From Umbelopsis ramanniana AG (taxonomy: Eukaryota > Mucoromycota > Umbelopsidomycetes > Umbelopsidales > Umbelopsidaceae), in NCBI RefSeq assembly GCF_025399195.1, contig NW_026252124.1, forward strand, positions 62,001-126,000: 64,000 bases of DNA, in the 5' to 3' direction. The position numbers and the translations under genes are program-made. Positions 59,256-64,000 of the stretch are shown one piece after another; the stretch's first letter is position 1; the number at the start of each line of letters is the position of its first letter. The notes below the pieces were generated by a model, which saw only the letters and a list, made by a program, of their open reading frames with translations, made no database searches and was not told the DNA's origin.

Positions 59256-61892
59256 ATGAATACAGAAGCCAAGCAGCTTGAGGAGGAATGGGTTATAAAT
59301 ACTCCAAGCACAAGCTTTCGGCCACGTCCCAGCATGTCCAATGCTGTCAATCTAAAGCTACAAGCTGATTCAGCTCACCATCGCCAACGAGGTCTTTCCC
59401 ATGAAGCTATCCCCTTTGTGCCCAAGCGCAAATCTGAAGATCGCAAAGCCGACGATACGCTGGAAACTCTCTGTAAATTGGGAATAGCCATAGAGCTGAT
59501 CGAAAAGCTTGTTGACATATATAATACCGAAAAGCAACTTACAACCAAGGTCCAAAAGTCGGCCGCCAGCGAAACTCGCCACAAAGCAATGAAAGCCGGC
59601 TTATCGCAATCCGACGATCCTGTCGGACTCATTGTGGTAAGTCTTACTTCTTTATCGTATCATACTACGCATCCGATAAGCTTTATACTAACCGTGCCTG
59701 CCATCAGCAATGTATCGATATCTTAGCAAATACCTCGGCACGAGACGATAAAAAGAAGATGTTAGACGATAAGTGTGTGAGAACTATCGGAAGGGAACTG
59801 TGCGATTACTTGGAGGATTTTATCTACAGTGCCTCTAAAACGACTGCTATGCGCCTGATTGGGGAAACCTTGCCTGATAAAGAGACAGCATTGATCGTTC
59901 TTGAAGAAGATGGCAACGCCTCCGATAATGTTACAGCATCCGAAACTGATTTGATAGTATTTCAAGATGTACAAAGCGAAGACGTAGCAACGCCCTCATC
60001 CGACGCCACGTCCAAGGACGAAGTGACATCCGAAGTCATCACCATTGCAGATTTGCAACGATCAATGCCAGATAAGAATACCTGGAGAAAAAAGCTGATC
60101 AAAGAAGATCATCAGACGTACTTGACGAGTTTTATCGAAGAAGAAAGAGGCCCGCTTTTGCTCTGCATGTGTTTGAAGACTTTCAAGCTGCCAGAGATCC
60201 TTGCAGCTGGACAACCACAGGAAGAAACAGGTCGCCGTTTAGTACAGCTACTGTATCAAACTCACTATTATTTGGAAGCTTTGAACTGTTTGGAAACGCT
60301 TAGAATGGTGGATCAATTTTCATTTGAAGATTTAGCGTTCCCGTTATTCAAAAGCAAGTCTACTGCAACCACGACCTGCATAGTGAAAATCGCCAGCTTC
60401 GGTCAACAGATGAGGGACGCTGTACTGGCTTATATAGACACACAACTCATGTACACCTTAAACGGAAGTGTTGGTATTGTCTCAGAAGGTTAGTTGTGTA
60501 AAATATAGTGTGCTGCTGAACTTAGAAACCGTGATTTTGACATGTTCTTTTGTTAAAGAGCGATTGAACGCGGCTTGCAAAGGAAACCGCAAACTTACCT
60601 TATTGCCCGATCTACACGAACGACGAACCCAAAAAGATCTTGCCAACTGGGGTGTCAAGGTTATGGACATGCATGCCATCGACCATGCCACCTACTTGTT
60701 TATATACTTAACCCAAAGATACGTTTCACTTCGATGGCTTATCAGTCAGAGAGCCTGCCAACAGGCAGAGGAAAATGATTATTCCATCGAAGCGTCGTCC
60801 AACTATAACGGTCTTATCTACGTTCTTTGCCAAGACGAAAGTCTCAAGAGACTTGCAGTTAAGGAGTTTATGGATATGCAGGATCCATATGCAGCACCTT
60901 ATTTCGCCGAGAAGTTCCAACAACAAGCTTTTTATGATCATTATCTAGCAATGCCTATATCACAACGCGTGATTGGATCTATTCCCGGTGAACAAAATTC
61001 GAGAAGTAGAGTATACCTACCCCGCAGAAAGAAAGCGGCAACTGGCGAAACAGCCATATATTCCTTACCTCAAAATGTACAACTCGTCATCATCGATAAC
61101 TCAGAGGGGCTGGTCGCCATGAGAACATTGCTGCGACAAAGCCGACTTTGCGGCCTCGATACAGAATGGATACCCCATCTTGCTAAAGATGATCTTTGTA
61201 GAACTTCGCTTATGCAGGTCGGTTCCGAGCTCGGCGTGGTGTTCCTGATGGATATGGTCAAGCTTAGTGGATTCAGTGACGGACGCATCGGCTTCGATGG
61301 CTTCAGTGGGCAAGAACCGGAGCCTGGCATACAGCAACAGACCTTTGAGTTTTTGAAGGACCTCTTTACCGATCAGAGAATCATTAAGCTAGGTAAGTCA
61401 CTTCGGGTGGATATGTGTGGTCCAGCAGTCTATAACCTCATTCTCGTTGTAGCGTATGATTTTAATGGTGACATAACCATGTTAGCCCATACCTTCCCTG
61501 GTATCCAGAATGTTCAGATGCAATCATTTCTTGATTTTGCAAACCTCAACTCGGCAGTGGATGAGCAGGTTCACTTTGGAATCCCCAAAGTCAAGTCTGG
61601 ATTAAGTGGTGTTACGGAGATCATGCTGAATCGTATTTTGAATAAGAAGCAGCAGCTTAGCAACTGGGAGCAACGACCCCTCAGCGACGAGCAAACAAAG
61701 TATGCTGGTACGTAAAAATAACATCCTGCTCCCGTGTTGTTTTTTATGTTCCTCCATCTCATCATTCTCATACATTACTTCACCACAGCTGGTGACGCTT
61801 ATTGTCTCATCGAAACTTTCTACGCACTTTGTAACATGAATCATCCGGTTTTGTGGAACGATGCGCTTGGCAATGGTTCTGGTAGTTTGTAG
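59256..61892 (+). CDS. Mut-7/EXD3-like DEDDy 3'-5' exonuclease
   Basis: Five exons (59256-59636, 59708-60488, 60559-61392, 61453-61707, 61789-61892) give 784 aa. The start is the first in-frame ATG; the frame upstream lacks one. The N-terminal about 500 residues are mostly helical and resemble the Mut-7 N-terminal region. The C-terminal RNase D-like domain shows Exo I (CGLDTEW), Exo II (LAYDFNGDITMLAHTF) and Exo III (KYAAGDAYCLIETFYAL), a complete DEDDy set. In worms Mut-7 works in transposon silencing and small-RNA pathways; related EXD3 proteins trim RNA 3' ends. The fungal substrate is inferred only. No Dicer or Argonaute gene lies in the window. Confidence 0.8.
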
Positions 61893-62080
61893 CTACTCAA
61901 GTCCTTCTTACCGCCCTCCACGTGAATTACTTCAATCTATTATCATACCTTTTTGTTTCAATTGGTATAGCAGTTGATCTTGTACAATACAGTTTTTTTC
62001 CTCAGCAGGTTTATTGCATTTATTGGTTTGGAGAGGGGGGGGGTATAAGATTTAGCAGCTGGGTATGCGGTAAGGTATGG

Positions 62081-63039
62081 CTAGTGAAAAACAGTGTGGC
62101 TCATGCTCAGTTCATGTACTTCCATCTCATTCATCTTGTAGTAGTTGAGTTCATCTCGTATAGCCGATTTGATATTTGGCGTTAGATTCATATAGGTTGC
62201 ATCAGCATGCTGTCAGAGGCAAAATAGATCATTAGCTGGATGTCCAAATTGATTCTCAGCCTAACCACAGCAACGTACCGGTTTTCTATTGTACTTGGTC
62301 CCGGATAGCGCAGGCACCACCTGGACCTCTTCATTCCAAGCGAGTGAACTCTTTCTCTGTGGAACATTGGGGGAAGCCGTAGGAGTATGGTACATTGGGT
62401 CTTTCATATGGAAGTTATCCATGGAATAGTACCCCATGGGCGCTGCATACGGATGGTGCCATGGGATGGTTTCGAGTTTTGGCATGGACAATTGAGAAGC
62501 ATAGTATAGATCACTAACAGAAGGAATATCAAAGTTGGGTGGAAACGTAGCCATCTTTTTCTTCAAGATTGGCTTCAGTACGGTTCTCTGCTGGCCTGAA
62601 GTCGACTGTGTCTTGATCTTCTTCACACCTGGCGTATCCATTGATTAGCGCGCAGATACAGCTATACTGATGGTAAAGGACCCAGCTTACCTGGTCCAGA
62701 AGGCATAATCTTCTTTGGTATGTTTATAGATGATTTAACCGTAGACCACCATTCTTTCAAAGTTTGTATGTTCGTCACTTGATTGGCTGCTGATAGCTCT
62801 AAATTATCACAATTGAGAATGATGGAATGCTCGAATTGGACCCTTTCTCGAGAACTACTTACCATGCGAGGATTTTCGTCCATCTTCAGCCGTTTTTTTC
62901 TTGCTTATCTCGAACATCTTGGCTAATTGAAGGATGTACCTGGTTGTAAGTTTTAAGCTATCGCATGACATACACGTAAATCCTTCATTGTACCTGAAAT
63001 GAGTGGTCTCTGATCTGTGGCAACTGACAAGCCGTGCAT
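62081..63039 (-). CDS. Unrecognised fungal protein, 230 aa, with a conserved-looking C-terminus
   Basis: Five exons fit one frame (63039-62994, 62922-62863, 62798-62691, 62628-62279, 62209-62081), all with GT-AG introns. I do not recognise the family. Features: a short Lys-rich N-terminus, IQTLKEWWSTVKSSI, a basic stretch LKPILKKK, a Tyr/Met/Pro-rich middle, KSSLAWNEEVQVVPAL, and a helical end (LTPNIKSAIRDELNYYKMNE then MEVHELSMSHTVFH) that looks under selection. The RKSSLAW block might be a degenerate PP1-docking motif, but that is a guess. Starts at 62971 or 62917 are possible alternatives; 63039 was chosen because it gives a clean first exon and lies about 130 nt after a TATA-like box at 63168-63175. 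Confidence 0.6.
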
Positions 63040-63975
63040 AGTGGAAAGGAGTGGAGAGGGACCGGCGACGGTAAAAAAAAAAAATTGAAAAAAAAAATAC
63101 AGGCAGATAAACGGTAAGAGCGGTGTGGTCCAGAAGCAATGTTTGGAATCGCCACAAGCTGCATCACCTATATAAACAACCAATCGAGTCGGGATATTTT
63201 CGAGATGATGAAAATAAAAACATACAGAACCGTAACGTTTAAGACCAGTTGTTGGCTTTAGTGACTCTGACCTATGACTGTTCAGTTACAAAAGCAACTA
63301 CAGCGCCTTCTTTATTATGTTCAACCACTTTTGGAAGTGAAAGACATAAAAGATATGACAAACCGAAGATGATCTAACGAACGAACGACAGAATACAACA
63401 AAGTTTTTTTCCATTTGTGCAATGGTAGTGGTCACAACGGGCAAACGCAGTAATGAAGATACGTCTGTATAGCTACACCTTTATTTTTTGGTGCAATGTC
63501 GACGACATACAGCTAATGAAACATTTTCTCTTTTGTTTTGTTTTGCTTAGCTTAGGCTTTTGCTATGGTCACGCTCGCCAGCTGACCGGATGCTTTAAAG
63601 CAACCATAATTGAATGGTCAAAACGAGACTAGTGGTTAATGTGAATGTGTCTGCCTTAAATAAAATTCGTTTTCTCAATCTTTAGAAGACAGACATGCTG
63701 GATGCCGAGCCGAGTGGGAAAGAAGTTCAGTCAGAAAGGTATCATGTTGAAAATACAATGCATTAGCTAGGGATTATATTTCATAGTATTATATGTGGCT
63801 TAATGGGATGTTGATGTTTTTGGGGTGGAGGAGAGGTATGTTGCGCCAGGATCCAAGGAATGTGAATCTGAACCAAGGCATAATTCAATAGGGCTAAAAT
63901 ACAAACAATTCATAATATACAAAATCAATCTACATAACTGGAATAAATAGCATAGTGGATGACAAAAGCCTCTTT
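63040..63975. other. Intergenic region with a TATA-like box for the unrecognised protein
   Basis: Minus-strand TATATAGG at 63168-63175 and a reverse CCAAT-like word just outside it. An A-rich run lies near 63073-63098. No gene seen in the rest. Confidence 0.45.
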
Positions 63976-64000
63976 CTATAAGCCGTCTATATCGTCGTCG
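63976..64000 (-). CDS. Possible 3' end of a gene running off the right edge
   Basis: The last 25 bases read on the minus strand as an acidic DDDIDGL followed by TAG. Acidic C-termini of this kind are common, so this is suggestive only. Confidence 0.25.

Noticed and set aside
1-64000. Transposons, LTR or virus-like elements, CRISPR arrays, rRNA and tRNA genes
   Set aside because: None convincingly seen: no reverse transcriptase, integrase, transposase or long direct or inverted repeats, and no clean tRNA box pairs. A weak B-box-like word near 16395 lacks the matching A box.

Overview
The window is nuclear DNA of a filamentous fungus. Almost every gene is cut by many short introns (about 50-90 nt, GT-AG with a few GC-AG), and the products are fungal: class I/II-type chitin synthase, GPI-type chitin deacetylase, a DUF3020 protein, Vps1, Rpd3 and a Sip3/Lam-type sterol-transfer protein. 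Cyclin Q (CCNQ), BCAS3 and RCC2, which I know as animal/protist families absent from budding yeast, point to an early-diverging lineage, most likely Mucoromycota. That placement is inference; no rRNA marker is present.

Layout. 0-12 kb, plus strand: 3' part of a BAR-PH-GRAM-VASt protein, cyclin Q, a DUF3020 protein, COG1, then a very small secreted cysteine-rich peptide (12613-12867). 13-16 kb, minus strand: chitin deacetylase and uroporphyrinogen-III synthase. 16.2-18.5 kb: gene-poor, with a decayed zinc-type alcohol dehydrogenase/quinone oxidoreductase. 18.5-24.3 kb, plus: an SWI1-like SWI/SNF subunit without a visible ARID domain, and the deacetylase RPD3. 24.7-30.1 kb, minus: beta-COP and a saccharopine-dehydrogenase-like oxidoreductase. 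30.5-35.9 kb, plus: chitin synthase and a CNNM/Mam3-type CBS membrane protein. 36.3-47.0 kb, minus: ribosomal protein eS27, a Gpt2/Sct1-type acyltransferase, BCAS3, and an RCC2-like protein with a C-terminal PHD finger. 47.7-61.9 kb, plus: a P2-type ATPase with a long unrecognised N-terminus, an intronless AtuA-DUF4387 protein, VPS1, and a Mut-7/EXD3-type exonuclease. 62.1-63.0 kb, minus: an unrecognised small protein, then the last codons of another gene at the right edge.

Functionally this is ordinary housekeeping sequence enriched in membrane traffic (COG1, beta-COP, VPS1, BCAS3, Sip3/Lam), cell wall (chitin synthase, chitin deacetylase) and chromatin (SWI1, RPD3, RCC2-PHD). I see no operon-like logic, CRISPR array, rRNA, convincing tRNA or intact transposon. 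The best leads are the RCC2-PHD fusion, the ARID-less SWI1, the intronless bacterial-looking AtuA-DUF4387 gene, the secreted mini-peptide, the ATPase N-terminal extension, and three single-base frame breaks in otherwise intact genes that look like sequence errors. Exon borders were worked out by hand from splice signals and reading frame; unless noted, each model's summed coding length is a multiple of three.
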